Below, in pieces: positions 18,211-26,943 of a stretch of DNA of 64,000 nucleotides (positions are counted from its first letter, which is position 1; each line of letters opens with the position of its first letter). The position numbers and the translations under genes were made by a program. The DNA comes from Saprospiraceae bacterium (GTDB taxonomy: Bacteria > Bacteroidota > Bacteroidia > Chitinophagales > Saprospiraceae), in assembly GCA_024103005.1 (NCBI GenBank), contig JAGFJA010000021.1, positions 179,493 through 243,492 of the forward strand, read 5' to 3'. The notes beneath the pieces were generated by a model. The model ran no database searches, was not told the DNA's origin, and saw nothing but the letters and a program-made list of their open reading frames with translations.

Positions 18211-19995
18211 TCAGTTAAATATCATCACCATGGGTAGTCTGGCCTGAATCTTATTGTTTTTAAGCAATTGTCTTGCTGCAACATATTCGGGAGCAAGGCT
18301 CTTTATTTCTCTGTCAACTGCAGCTTTTACAAGACTTGCCTCATTATCCTTACCCGATATTTTGTCAAGGAATTTTTCTAATGGCGGTTTTGTTTCAGGA
18401 TATTCAACTAACCGATAGTCTTTCACATTCGCTGATGTAACTGCATAGTCTATTGCATCCTTCAATCCGCCGATTTTATCTACCAATTTCAATTTAATAG
18501 CATCCGAACCGGAATATATTCGACCCTGAGCTAAACTATCAACTGTCGCAATAGGAAGTTTCCTGCCATCAGAAACTCTCTTGGTAAAGACCCTGTAAAT
18601 ATTTTCAACTGAGGACTGTATCATTTGAGCTTCTTTCGGACTCATGTCAAAATACGTATTAATACCAAGCGCATTGGGACCGGTTTTAACCGAATCCATG
18701 GTTATATATAATTTATCCCTGAAAAAACCGGATAAATTAGGAATCATCCCGAATACTCCTATAGAACCTGTTATGGTATTCTCATTGGCAAAAATATAAT
18801 CAGCATCACATGAAATATAGTAACCACCGCTTGCTGCATAGTCACCCATTGAAACAATAACTTTTTTGCCCGCTTTTTTAATCAGGTCAATTTCTCTCCA
18901 TATCTGTTCAGATGCATAAGCACTGCCGCCGGGACTATTAACCCGAAGGACGACAGCTTTCACATCCTTATCCAGTCTAGCCTTACGCAAATATTTAACA
19001 TAAGCTTTGCCTCCTATCTGAGCCTCATGGCTGTCACTGTCATTAATTTCACCCTCGGCATATATAACGGCAATTTTATTGGATGCACTGTAGTCTTTAT
19101 TCAGGGTTGTACCATCGTAATATTGGCCAAGACTGACAAAGTTAATTTTATCGTCTTCCTTGATTTTCAAGCGTTTCCTGAGTTCAGCCAATACTTCATC
19201 TTCATAAGCCAACTGATCAACAAACTTCAGTGACAATGCATCTTCTGGACGTTGAATGGAAAGATCATCTGCAATTTTCTTTACCGTCTCAGGACTAAGA
19301 TTTCTGCTAACGGCAATATCTTTGGTAATCTGTCCAAACATGCTGTTGAGAAAGGTCTTGAGTTGCAATCTATTCTCAGGGCTCATTTTATCAGAACGGA
19401 ATGGTTCGGTAGCAGATTTAAATTTCCCTACATAGAAAATATTGAATTTAACTTTGAGCTTGTCCATCAGATTTTTAAAATACATCAGACTGATACTCAT
19501 TCCTTTAAAATCAAGATCACCTACCGGATTCAGGTAGATTTTATCAGCGACCGAACTGATATAATAACCTCCCTGGGTAAGATTTTCTCCATAGGCGATT
19601 ACAAACTTTTTACTAGTTTTAAAATCTTCTATTGCATCATGCAAGTCTTTGATAGCTGCCGGACCTACGGCAACTCCAAAACCGGGATTGATGTAAATTC
19701 CCTTAATCTTATCGTCTGTTTTAGCATGTTTTATCAACCTGACAGCATCAACGATTCCTACAAATGTATGATTCTCAAAAGAAAGCGGCGAACTCTCTAT
19801 ATTATTGGTTTTATCCGGCATGGGTGTACTCAGGTCCAATTTAAGTATGCTGTTTGATTTTACTTCTCCTTTATCTCCACCGGTCAGTGAAGAGGCAAAA
19901 GAAGAAGCAACCGCCATAGAGATAACAGAAAAAACAATTATCGCCAAGACAACTCCAACACAGGAGCCAAGGACAATCTTAATAAAGCTCTTCAT
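18211..19995 (-). CDS. sppA: Signal peptide peptidase SppA, 67K type
   Basis: Membrane-bound serine protease that degrades cleaved signal peptides. It has one N-terminal membrane helix (~7-30) and two tandem S49 domains. In the 67K form the Lys comes from the first half and the Ser from the second. Here KSATEPF places the candidate Lys at 193, and YAASGGYY places the nucleophile Ser at 389. The length of 594 fits the long form. Downstream of hppA on the same strand, but a strong terminator at 20098-20129 separates them, so it is likely transcribed on its own. Confidence 0.94.
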   Translation of the reverse strand: MKSFIKIVLGSCVGVVLAIIVFSVISMAVASSFASSLTGGDKGEVKSNSILKLDLSTPMPDKTNNIESSPLSFENHTFVGIVDAVRLIKHAKTDDKIKGIYINPGFGVAVGPAAIKDLHDAIEDFKTSKKFVIAYGENLTQGGYYISSVADKIYLNPVGDLDFKGMSISLMYFKNLMDKLKVKFNIFYVGKFKSATEPFRSDKMSPENRLQLKTFLNSMFGQITKDIAVSRNLSPETVKKIADDLSIQRPEDALSLKFVDQLAYEDEVLAELRKRLKIKEDDKINFVSLGQYYDGTTLNKDYSASNKIAVIYAEGEINDSDSHEAQIGGKAYVKYLRKARLDKDVKAVVLRVNSPGGSAYASEQIWREIDLIKKAGKKVIVSMGDYAASGGYYISCDADYIFANENTITGSIGVFGMIPNLSGFFRDKLYITMDSVKTGPNALGINTYFDMSPKEAQMIQSSVENIYRVFTKRVSDGRKLPIATVDSLAQGRIYSGSDAIKLKLVDKIGGLKDAIDYAVTSANVKDYRLVEYPETKPPLEKFLDKISGKDNEASLVKAAVDREIKSLAPEYVAARQLLKNNKIQARLPMVMIFN

Positions 19996-20097
19996 TTGTA
20001 GATTATTTTAACAGAATTTAATATGCACAATTTTACGGTATTTTGAAGAAATTGTTTACAACTTTTGGATATATCGGGCATTTTGACAGACCAACAA

Positions 20098-20129
20098 TAA
20101 AAAAGGGCTGCAAAAAGTCATGCAGCCCC
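20098..20129 (-). terminator. Rho-independent terminator after hppA
   Basis: On the minus strand GGGCTGCA pairs with TGCAGCCC around a loop of about 8 bases, followed by a run of six T. It begins 24 bp after the hppA stop codon. Confidence 0.85.
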
Positions 20130-20152
20130 TTCTCTTTCTTTAATGTTTCTGT

Positions 20153-22381
20153 TTAGTACTTAATAACGTTTACAGGAGCAATATTCTGAGCCGGAAGTTC
20201 CGTTTTTGGACTTGACTTCATTCCTGTATCATGGCTACTGCCATGACCTCCCATGATCGGAGCCATTGCCAAACCAATCAAGCAGGTAAGTTTAATCAAA
20301 ATATTCATAGAAGGTCCGGAAGTATCTTTAAACGGATCGCCCACAGTATCACCTGTAACAGCTGCTTTGTGTGCATCTGAGCCTTTAAAAGTCATTTGAC
20401 CATCAATTTCAACACCTGCTTCAAAAGACTTTTTAGCATTATCCCAAGCGCCACCGGCATTGTTCTGGAAGATCGCCCAAAGCACACCAGAAACGGTCAC
20501 TCCGGCCATATATGCACCCAGAGCTTCAGCACCCATAAAGATTGCTACCAAAATAGGGGCGACAATCGTCAATGCACCGGGTAACATCATCTCTCTAAGA
20601 GCAGCCTGTGTACTGATTTCAACACACTTGCCATACTCCGGAGTAGCTTTTCCTTCCATAATTCCCGGGATCTCCTTAAACTGTCTCCTAACCTCCTTAA
20701 CCATATCCATCGCTGCTTTACCAACAGAACTCATAGCAAGTGCTGAGAAGACAACAGGTATCATTGCTCCTATAAATAAGGCAGCCAATACATCAGCTTT
20801 AAAAATATTTATACCATGAATACCTGTAAATGTCACATAGGCAGCAAATAAGCCAAGAGCAGTCAAGGCAGCTGAAGCAATGGCAAAACCCTTACCGATA
20901 GCAGCAGTCGTGTTACCTACAGAATCAAGAATATCCGTCTTTGTCCTTACTTCTTTAGGCAATTCGCTCATCTCAGCGATTCCACCGGCATTGTCAGCTA
21001 TAGGGCCAAACGCATCGATAGCCAACTGCATGGCAGTAGTAGCCATCATCGCAGAGGCTGCAAGAGCCACACCATAAAATCCTGCGAAACTATATGCTGC
21101 CCAGATAGCTCCTGCAAATAATAAAATCGGACCAAAGGTGGATATCATACCTGTAGAAAGGCCTGATATAATGTTAGTAGCAGCACCTGTAGCAGATTTT
21201 TGAACAATGCCTAATACCGGTTTTTTACCAAGTCCGGTATAATACTCGGTGAATACTGAAATTAACCCTCCGACTATCAATCCAACCAAGACCGCATAAT
21301 ACACCTGCATAGGCGAAATGGTTGTTATACCTTTTTCAAAAAACTCCATCTTGATTTCAGTAGGCAACATCCAGTGAATGACAAAAAATGCAGCGATGGC
21401 TGTCAGTGCAATAGAAGTCCAGTTACCTCTGTTCAAAGCTGACTGAACCTTAGCTTCAGAAGCATCTTTATCGGATATTTTAACCATCCAGGTACCAACT
21501 ATCGAAAAAATAATTCCAAGTCCGGCAATAAGGATAGGCAACAATATTGGTCCAAGACCCATAAAACTATCACTTATCTGACCGCCCATGTCTTTAATCA
21601 AATAATTGCCCAATACCATAGATGCCAGTACTGTAGCGACATAAGAACCAAACAAGTCGGCTCCCATACCTGCCACGTCTCCTACATTATCTCCCACGTT
21701 ATCTGCAATAGTCGCCGGATTGCGCGGATCATCTTCAGGAATTCCGGCTTCAACCTTACCAACCAGGTCCGCCCCTACGTCAGCAGCCTTGGTATAAATA
21801 CCTCCACCTACACGTGCAAATAAGGCGATAGACTCAGCTCCCAATGAAAATCCCGTTAAAGTTTCCAGGAGTACTGACATATTATCCACACCATTCCATT
21901 GTCCGCCATTTAACCAATGGAATAAAAGAACAAAAAGAATACTTAACCCAAAAACCGCAAGTCCGGCAACACCCAGGCCCATCACTGTTCCACCGGCAAA
22001 TGAAACCTTTAGGGCTTTACTCAGGCTTGTTCTCGCAGCCTGGGTAGTTCGCACATTCGCAGCAGTAGCCACTCGCATGCCAATATATCCTGCAAGAGCT
22101 GAACTAAAAGCTCCTATCACAAATGCTATTACGATAAACCAATGGCTGGTCTCTGCAACAGTTGATAAAATACCCAAAGCAACACCGGCAACGACGACAA
22201 ATATTGCCAATACACGATATTCAGCCTTTAAAAATGCCATAGCACCTTCTCTTATGTGTCCGGCAATTATCTTCATCTTGCCTTCGCCCTGGTCTTGTTT
22301 ATTCACCCAGTTAAACTGGTAGGCCATATACAATAGCCCTATCAAGCCAAAAACAGGCAACAGATACAGTAATGATTCCAT
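20153..22381 (-). CDS. hppA: Membrane-bound K+-dependent pyrophosphatase (ion pump)
   Basis: Couples hydrolysis of pyrophosphate to pumping of H+ and/or Na+ across the inner membrane. About 16 hydrophobic segments are visible. The pyrophosphate-binding loops are intact: the [12 protein letters not shown] motif, then [19 protein letters not shown], and the C-terminal [15 protein letters not shown]. The K+-dependence diagnostic GNTTAA (residues 489-494) has Ala493 where K+-independent pumps have Lys, so this is a K+-dependent enzyme; members of that group move Na+, H+ or both, and the ion cannot be settled by eye. 742 residues. It has its own consensus promoter (22435-22465) and terminator. Confidence 0.95.
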   Translation of the reverse strand: MESLLYLLPVFGLIGLLYMAYQFNWVNKQDQGEGKMKIIAGHIREGAMAFLKAEYRVLAIFVVVAGVALGILSTVAETSHWFIVIAFVIGAFSSALAGYIGMRVATAANVRTTQAARTSLSKALKVSFAGGTVMGLGVAGLAVFGLSILFVLLFHWLNGGQWNGVDNMSVLLETLTGFSLGAESIALFARVGGGIYTKAADVGADLVGKVEAGIPEDDPRNPATIADNVGDNVGDVAGMGADLFGSYVATVLASMVLGNYLIKDMGGQISDSFMGLGPILLPILIAGLGIIFSIVGTWMVKISDKDASEAKVQSALNRGNWTSIALTAIAAFFVIHWMLPTEIKMEFFEKGITTISPMQVYYAVLVGLIVGGLISVFTEYYTGLGKKPVLGIVQKSATGAATNIISGLSTGMISTFGPILLFAGAIWAAYSFAGFYGVALAASAMMATTAMQLAIDAFGPIADNAGGIAEMSELPKEVRTKTDILDSVGNTTAAIGKGFAIASAALTALGLFAAYVTFTGIHGINIFKADVLAALFIGAMIPVVFSALAMSSVGKAAMDMVKEVRRQFKEIPGIMEGKATPEYGKCVEISTQAALREMMLPGALTIVAPILVAIFMGAEALGAYMAGVTVSGVLWAIFQNNAGGAWDNAKKSFEAGVEIDGQMTFKGSDAHKAAVTGDTVGDPFKDTSGPSMNILIKLTCLIGLAMAPIMGGHGSSHDTGMKSSPKTELPAQNIAPVNVIKY

Positions 22382-22434
22382 TAATTAATATTTTCGTTTA
22401 ATAAAAAAATAAAAATGCTTTTGCTAAGCGGCTG

Positions 22435-22465
22435 CAAAGATAATATTTATCCTTACTTTCACAAA
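22435..22465 (-). promoter_or_regulatory. Consensus Bacteroidota promoter of hppA
   Basis: On the minus strand TTTG (22462-22465), 19 bp spacer, then TATCTTTG (22435-22442). Both elements match the TTTG / TAnnTTTG consensus exactly, with ideal spacing. It lies 54 bp before the hppA start. Confidence 0.8.
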
Positions 22466-22516
22466 TTGTTTATAAATTATAATATATTAACTTAAAATCT
22501 ATATAATCGGCTGACA

Positions 22517-22987
22517 ATGAATTTTTCGACTGCCCGGCTTGGTAAAAATCCCGGAGTAATTTTCCTTCTGTTTTTTCTCATCAGCCATACAATGGCATGT
22601 AAAAATAATGTAAAAAATGTTAATTTTTCCGATAAACCAATTTTATACTCCACTGAATTACAAAACGATACGATACAGGAAAGTACATTTGATAAAAAAA
22701 ATGAAGCCATACCTGTATATGTAAATAAAACTTTGACTTATATTCGTATTCATGATAAAGCGCCTGATGGTTTTGTAGGAGGAAGAAGATTTCAAAACCG
22801 GGAAGGGCGCCTGCCGAAATATGATTTCAAAGGCAGAAAAATATACTACAGAGAATGGGATGTCCACCCTAAACGTAGGGGAAAAAACAGAGGACCGGAA
22901 CGACTCATTACTTCTCAATCAAAGGCCTATTATACAAAGGATCATTATAAAACATTTATAACAATCAAAGAAACTTATTTAAATTAA
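22517..22987 (+). CDS. Barnase-type guanyl-specific ribonuclease, exported
   Basis: Microbial ribonuclease of the barnase/T1/Sa family, which cleaves single-stranded RNA after G. The catalytic domain fills the C-terminal half: FQNREGRLP at residues 92-100, Glu113 in YREWDV as general base, Arg125 and Arg129 (GPERLITS) for the phosphate, and His143 in TKDHYKTF as general acid, matching barnase Glu73, Arg83, Arg87 and His102. A hydrophobic N-terminus (~14-25) ends in HTMAC, an imperfect lipobox with Cys28, so the enzyme is exported and possibly lipid-anchored. A ~40-residue low-complexity linker follows. The barstar-like gene begins 2 bp after the stop. Confidence 0.88.
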   Translation: MNFSTARLGKNPGVIFLLFFLISHTMACKNNVKNVNFSDKPILYSTELQNDTIQESTFDKKNEAIPVYVNKTLTYIRIHDKAPDGFVGGRRFQNREGRLPKYDFKGRKIYYREWDVHPKRRGKNRGPERLITSQSKAYYTKDHYKTFITIKETYLN

Positions 22988-22989
22988 AA

Positions 22990-23436
22990 ATGAAATTTAT
23001 CCGAATAGCCTCTCCGGATACAGAAATCAAAAGAGGAAACAACAAAATCGTAGTTGAAATCAATGGCAGTGAAATCAACGACTGGAAAGCATTATATGAT
23101 TTAATTACCGAAAATCTCCATTTTCCGGGTTATTTTGGAGAAAATCTTGACGCACTCTATGATATGTTGCTGGATCTTCAGTGGCTAAAGCAAGATACAA
23201 TTGAATTGGTCATATCTGATTATCAGAAACTATTAAGCGACGAAGATGAATATGAAAAAAATGAATTCCTCTTCCTCCTTGAAGATGTGTGTCGTGAATG
23301 GAAGGAAGGAGACTTTGAAGATGACGAATGGGAAATTAAAAAATTCAGAGTTATGGTCCTTTGTGATGAACAGGAAGGCAGCAGAATCAAAGAAGCTATC
23401 GACTCAATGATGGATGATGTAGAAGAGATTGATTGA
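22990..23436 (+). CDS. Barstar-like ribonuclease inhibitor
   Basis: Cytoplasmic inhibitor that would block any ribonuclease that stays inside the cell. The barstar core is visible: FPGYFGENLDALYDML at residues 45-60, with Asp54 and Asp58 at the positions of barstar Asp35 and Asp39, which contact the barnase active site. No signal peptide, consistent with inhibitor inside and enzyme outside. At 148 residues it is longer than the ~90 of classical barstar; the extra C-terminal part is rich in Glu and Asp. It starts 2 bp after the ribonuclease stop, so the two are translated together, and a strong hairpin terminator follows. Confidence 0.88.
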   Translation: MKFIRIASPDTEIKRGNNKIVVEINGSEINDWKALYDLITENLHFPGYFGENLDALYDMLLDLQWLKQDTIELVISDYQKLLSDEDEYEKNEFLFLLEDVCREWKEGDFEDDEWEIKKFRVMVLCDEQEGSRIKEAIDSMMDDVEEID

Positions 23437-23467
23437 AAATCAATGCAATAAATTCATAATATAAACA

Positions 23468-23508
23468 AATAGAGCTCTGCAATTTGTTTACAGAGCTCTA
23501 TTCCTTTT
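23468..23508. terminator. Bidirectional hairpin terminator
   Basis: TAGAGCTCTG (23470-23479) pairs with CAGAGCTCTA (23491-23500) around an 11-base loop, extended by AA/TT and followed by a T-rich stretch. It lies between the converging barstar-like and PepSY-like genes, and could stop transcription from both sides. Confidence 0.75.
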
Positions 23509-23509
23509 A

Positions 23510-23935
23510 TCAATCATCTATCCTCAGAAAATTTCCTAATAGATCAAATACCAGCTCAATCCTGTTATCGAGTTTGATTTCCTGGATATTTTTATCCAAG
23601 TCCCACTCCAAAATAATGTTGTTAGGATAATTGGTCTTTACATAATCCAATACAACCGGTGGTATGACAGAATCAGGTAGTTTTTCTAATCCTTTGATAT
23701 TATCAATTTCTTTGCTTTTATTAAATTCTAGTCTGTAATTACCTTCGAGTACAACCTCATAATCGACATCCAACCCGTCAACATCCTTTATACACTGAAG
23801 CATCTTCTTACCCGGAAAATGATGTTCCACATAAGTTTTAATTTCTGCAGGGCACTTACCTTCATCGAGCACCGTGCTTTTTTCGCATGAAGTCATTGTC
23901 GTGAGCATCAAAGCAAAAATCAATACATAATTCAT
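23510..23935 (-). CDS. PepSY-like lipoprotein
   Basis: Small exported protein with a lipoprotein signal (MLTTMTSC, Cys17). It has two repeats of the PepSY-like fold found in Bacteroidota: each begins with a P-x-x-V/I-x-x-Y-V-x-x-x-(Y/F)-P-(G/N) helix (CPAEIKTYVEHHFPGK and PPVVLDYVKTNYPNN) followed by a strand-rich half. Function unknown; PepSY-like proteins are thought to bind or inhibit peptides or proteases in the envelope. 141 residues. It is the last gene of a minus-strand run headed by a response regulator and kinase, 135 bp after the other PepSY-like gene. Confidence 0.75.
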   Translation of the reverse strand: MNYVLIFALMLTTMTSCEKSTVLDEGKCPAEIKTYVEHHFPGKKMLQCIKDVDGLDVDYEVVLEGNYRLEFNKSKEIDNIKGLEKLPDSVIPPVVLDYVKTNYPNNIILEWDLDKNIQEIKLDNRIELVFDLLGNFLRIDD

Positions 23936-24070
23936 AATAATAATTAATTTAGTTAGAAAGTTATTAAAAATTTTTGTTTATTTTCTTTTTTAGACATACC
24001 ATTTCAAAGTGAAATTATTCCAATCCTGTCATTAATAATTTAAGATTTAAAACACCTGAATCAAACCCGC

Positions 24071-24517
24071 TCAATCTATTCGAACCATGGATAGGATATC
24101 CCCATTTTCGTCCATTGTGACCACCAACTCCTCATCATTTGTTTCTAAATGGACTAAATAATTGACCCTATTAGCTGAAAAAACCCTTTTCAGATCATCT
24201 ATTTTATAATTTTTAAATTTCACATTCAAAACATCTTTTAATTTTGTTGGAAGCTCATTCTTAAAAAGGGTCTCAACCTTCCTCACTACCCTCAGTGACT
24301 CATCATACCAAACTTCAATATCCTCCCTGCCAGCAAAATCAAACTCAACTTTATATAACTTATTGATTTTTTCCCAATCAACATCCGTAGCCTTATGATA
24401 AACCTTCTTAAATTGATTAAGAACAACGGATGGTACTTTCTTGGGATTCAGTTTTTGCGCTGACAAACCCGACACATAGAAAAATACTATTAATAATATC
24501 AGCAATAATCTTGGCAT
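24071..24517 (-). CDS. PepSY-like exported protein
   Basis: Signal peptide at residues 1-21 (ends SGLSAQ), then two PepSY-like repeats: VPSVVLNQFKKVYHKATDVDW near 28-48, with the family's W-x-K-x-x-x-x-Y-K-V-E-F strand, and a second unit ending VVTMDENGDIL. Without a lipobox, it is probably soluble in the periplasm. 148 residues. It lies 52 bp downstream of the histidine kinase gene, and a TTCCCA-N5-TTCCA direct repeat sits in that gap, so it may also have its own regulated promoter. Likely an envelope stress effector or a modulator of the kinase (inference). Confidence 0.75.
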   Translation of the reverse strand: MPRLLLILLIVFFYVSGLSAQKLNPKKVPSVVLNQFKKVYHKATDVDWEKINKLYKVEFDFAGREDIEVWYDESLRVVRKVETLFKNELPTKLKDVLNVKFKNYKIDDLKRVFSANRVNYLVHLETNDEELVVTMDENGDILSMVRID

Positions 24518-24553
24518 CTCAATAAATTATACTACAAAAGAAACAACCGAATT

Positions 24554-24569
24554 TGGAAAAAATTGGGAA
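24554..24569 (-). promoter_or_regulatory. Putative response-regulator binding site upstream of PepSY-like gene
   Basis: Minus strand TTCCCA-N5-TTCCA, two direct half-sites with an 11-bp period, as OmpR/PhoB-class regulators prefer. It lies 37 bp upstream of the PepSY-like start, just after the kinase stop codon. The same motif is at 26548-26563 before the response regulator gene. Confidence 0.5.
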
Positions 24570-25850
24570 CTAAATAATTTTCTTAATTTTTTTTTGAACA
24601 GAAAAAATATGTCCGTCCTTAAAGCAATATGTCAATTCCAAATTATTCTGCTTGCATATTACCTGAGATATAGCAAGACCCAAGCCTGTGCTACCCGTAT
24701 TCCCGGATTCCTTATAAAAGCGTTCGAAAATTTGATTTGGGAGTTGTCTGCCATTTTCACTAGTATTTTTGACGGAAAACCCATTTATATCTATATGAAT
24801 ATAGATCGGTTGACTCTTTCGTCCATGTACCAACGCATTTTTTAGTAAGTTATTGACGAGGATTCCGGCAAGGGAAACATTCATAAATACTTTCGGACAC
24901 CCTGCTTTTGAAACAATAAATTCAACTTGTTTGAAGATGGCAAAATCTGTAAGATCGTCTATACATGCAGAGATTATATCACAAAATTCTACTGCCTCCT
25001 TTTCTATAAACTGGTGATTTTCTATTCTTGACAAAAGCAATAAATCCTTGTTAGTCTTTGCCATTTTTTCCGAAGATTTAAGCATTTGGGAGATAGCTAA
25101 CGCAACCTCATCTGTCAGGCTGTTATTCTCCAAAATTAATTGCAATCTGTGTATCATCCCGGCTATCGGAGTTTGTAATTCATGGGCTGCATTCTCCGTA
25201 AATCTTTTCTGATTTTCAAAACTTGCTCTTGCATTATGTATCAAAATTGCAATTGACTCATTCAATTGATTAAATTCAGAAATTGTCGTCTGTATATTTG
25301 GTGGTTCAGCTTCAGATTCGATCTTATATGACCTTAATTTATTCAGCAGCCGAAAAAATGGTTTCCATGTCTTTTTCAAAACAAAATAATTTATAACCGA
25401 AAAGCATAGCAATAGCAGGAAAAACAATACTAAAACTGACCGGAACAAACTACTTATCAAATCGTCCTTTTCAACCATAGTCGAAATAATTTTCAACTCA
25501 TAAAATCGTCCAGACTGATAAAAGGCTGTTGTTATCATCCTTACAGGTTCAATTTCGTCTTCATACTGCATATAGATCATAGTATCTTTGTAGATATCCG
25601 TTACATTCATAGCCATCTCTTTAGGGATAGGCCTGATCGCATAATTGCCCTCTTCAAAATCAACCTTATTGAGCAAGGTTGTATCACGCTCACAACTCTG
25701 AATGATTAACATCTTATAATTGGCTAAACCATCATCGATGCTGTCATAAATTTCTTCTAACAGACTATAATAAAACAGAACTCCCCAAATCGAAACAATT
25801 ATCAATGAGGTAAGGAAAATATAACGGGAAGTAACATATATCAGCTTCAT
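24570..25850 (-). CDS. Sensor histidine kinase
   Basis: Inner-membrane kinase of a two-component system. Two membrane helices (about 7-27 and 132-155 from the chosen start) flank a ~105-residue periplasmic sensor region of no recognised family. The HisKA motif ENAAHELQTP has the phospho-acceptor at His223. The ATP-binding domain has the N-box NNLLKNAL and the G-box GSTGLGLAISQ. The ATG at 25850 overlaps the response regulator stop (ATGA) and is preferred over the GTG 9 bp upstream. It is paired with the regulator and followed by two exported PepSY-like proteins that may be its targets or its sensing partners. Confidence 0.92.
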   Translation of the reverse strand: MKLIYVTSRYIFLTSLIIVSIWGVLFYYSLLEEIYDSIDDGLANYKMLIIQSCERDTTLLNKVDFEEGNYAIRPIPKEMAMNVTDIYKDTMIYMQYEDEIEPVRMITTAFYQSGRFYELKIISTMVEKDDLISSLFRSVLVLFFLLLLCFSVINYFVLKKTWKPFFRLLNKLRSYKIESEAEPPNIQTTISEFNQLNESIAILIHNARASFENQKRFTENAAHELQTPIAGMIHRLQLILENNSLTDEVALAISQMLKSSEKMAKTNKDLLLLSRIENHQFIEKEAVEFCDIISACIDDLTDFAIFKQVEFIVSKAGCPKVFMNVSLAGILVNNLLKNALVHGRKSQPIYIHIDINGFSVKNTSENGRQLPNQIFERFYKESGNTGSTGLGLAISQVICKQNNLELTYCFKDGHIFSVQKKIKKII

Positions 25851-26524
25851 TTCATGCACAACTTATAACCGACACCATAGGTAGATTTAATCTGGCAGTC
25901 AGCATCTGCCATGGCCAGTTTCTTCCTTAAATTTTTTACTTGGGAATACACAAAATCCATATTGTCGGCATCTTCATAGTGATCACCCCAGGTATATTCA
26001 GCTATAGCTGACTTTGTCAACAAACGATTCGGATTATTCATTAAAAAATAAAGAATATCAAACTCTTTTCTGAACAACTCCACCTCATTTCCACCTACTG
26101 AAAATTTCCGTTCATCCAGATTTAATTCAAGATTCCCAAAGTTTATGGTATTGTGTATGATAGCATTATGCCGCCGTATTACCGCTTTTATCCTTGCATT
26201 CAACTCAGCCAAATGAAAAGGCTTGGCAAGATAATCGTCAGCACCTAAATCCAATCCAGAAAGTTTGTCTTCCAATGAATCCTTTGCAGAAATAATTATT
26301 ACATTTGATTTAAGCTGCAACTCCTTTACAACCTTTAATATATCTAAACCACTACCTCCGGGAAGGCCTATATCCAGTAAGATGCAATCATAATAAAAGG
26401 TAGATGCTTTATCCAGTGCACTTTTAAATGTATCTGCCGTTTCGACCAGATACTTTTCTGCCGTCAAAGATGTCGCAATAGTGGAACGCAGCATCTCATC
26501 ATCCTCAATTACCAATACTTTCAT
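25847..26524 (-). CDS. Response regulator, OmpR/PhoB family
   Basis: Receiver domain with phosphoacceptor Asp51 (ILLDIGLPG), acidic pocket Glu7-Asp8-Asp9 and the switch Lys in LAKPFH. The C-terminal winged-helix domain is of the OmpR type (FRKEFDILYFLMNNPNRLLTK and the YGVGYKL end). 225 residues, normal for the family. It overlaps the kinase by 4 bp (ATGA). A TTCCCA-N5-TTCCA direct repeat 24 bp before its start suggests autoregulation. The signal sensed is unknown. Confidence 0.95.
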   Translation of the reverse strand: MKVLVIEDDEMLRSTIATSLTAEKYLVETADTFKSALDKASTFYYDCILLDIGLPGGSGLDILKVVKELQLKSNVIIISAKDSLEDKLSGLDLGADDYLAKPFHLAELNARIKAVIRRHNAIIHNTINFGNLELNLDERKFSVGGNEVELFRKEFDILYFLMNNPNRLLTKSAIAEYTWGDHYEDADNMDFVYSQVKNLRKKLAMADADCQIKSTYGVGYKLCMK

Positions 26525-26547
26525 TCATCGAAATTATATAGGAATTC

Positions 26548-26563
26548 TGGAATAATCTGGGAA
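26548..26563 (-). promoter_or_regulatory. Putative autoregulatory site of the response regulator
   Basis: Minus strand TTCCCA-N5-TTCCA, 24 bp upstream of the response regulator ATG. It has the same half-sites and the same 11-bp period as the copy at 24554-24569. A GAATTCC directly follows the second half-site. Confidence 0.5.
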
Positions 26564-26633
26564 TTAAGAATAAAAAAATCTGAATAAAAGTCAGACTATA
26601 AAACAAAATTAAAAAGGAAAAGGAAAAAAGTTG

Positions 26634-26715
26634 TGCGGGTGGAGGGACTCGAACCCCCATGCCTCGCGGCGCCAGATCCTAAGTCTGGTACGTCTACCAA
26701 TTTCGCCACACCCGC
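26634..26715 (-). tRNA. tRNA-Leu (anticodon UAG)
   Basis: Reads CUA and related Leu codons. On the minus strand the acceptor arms GCGGGTG and CACCCGC pair, with A as discriminator at 26634. The anticodon arm is CCAGA-CTTAGGA-TCTGG, giving anticodon UAG. A long variable arm of about 13 bases (class II, as for Leu) and the GGTTCGAGTCC T-arm follow. The 3' CCA is not encoded. It is an isolated gene, 228 bp before the exonuclease gene on the opposite strand. Confidence 0.97.
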
Positions 26716-26943
26716 AAAAAGAAGGACAAAAGTAAAACCAATCTTTGAATAAACAAGTAAAATTTAAATTATTTTAAAAATATTTTTAACATCAGGTTCA
26801 CCCAATTTTGTTTGAATTATATATCAATAGTTTACCGGAATATAACTAGTTTAAGGCATTATTATATGCTATGAAATAGCGGAAGGAGTTGAGTCAAATC
26901 AAAAGTTTATACTACCTTTATATATTTAAAACTGATATATTAA

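Noticed and set aside
22517..23436. Barnase/barstar pair as a polymorphic (contact-dependent) toxin system
   Set aside because: The ribonuclease is a single short domain with its own export signal; no large delivery protein, Rhs repeats or secretion genes lie beside it.
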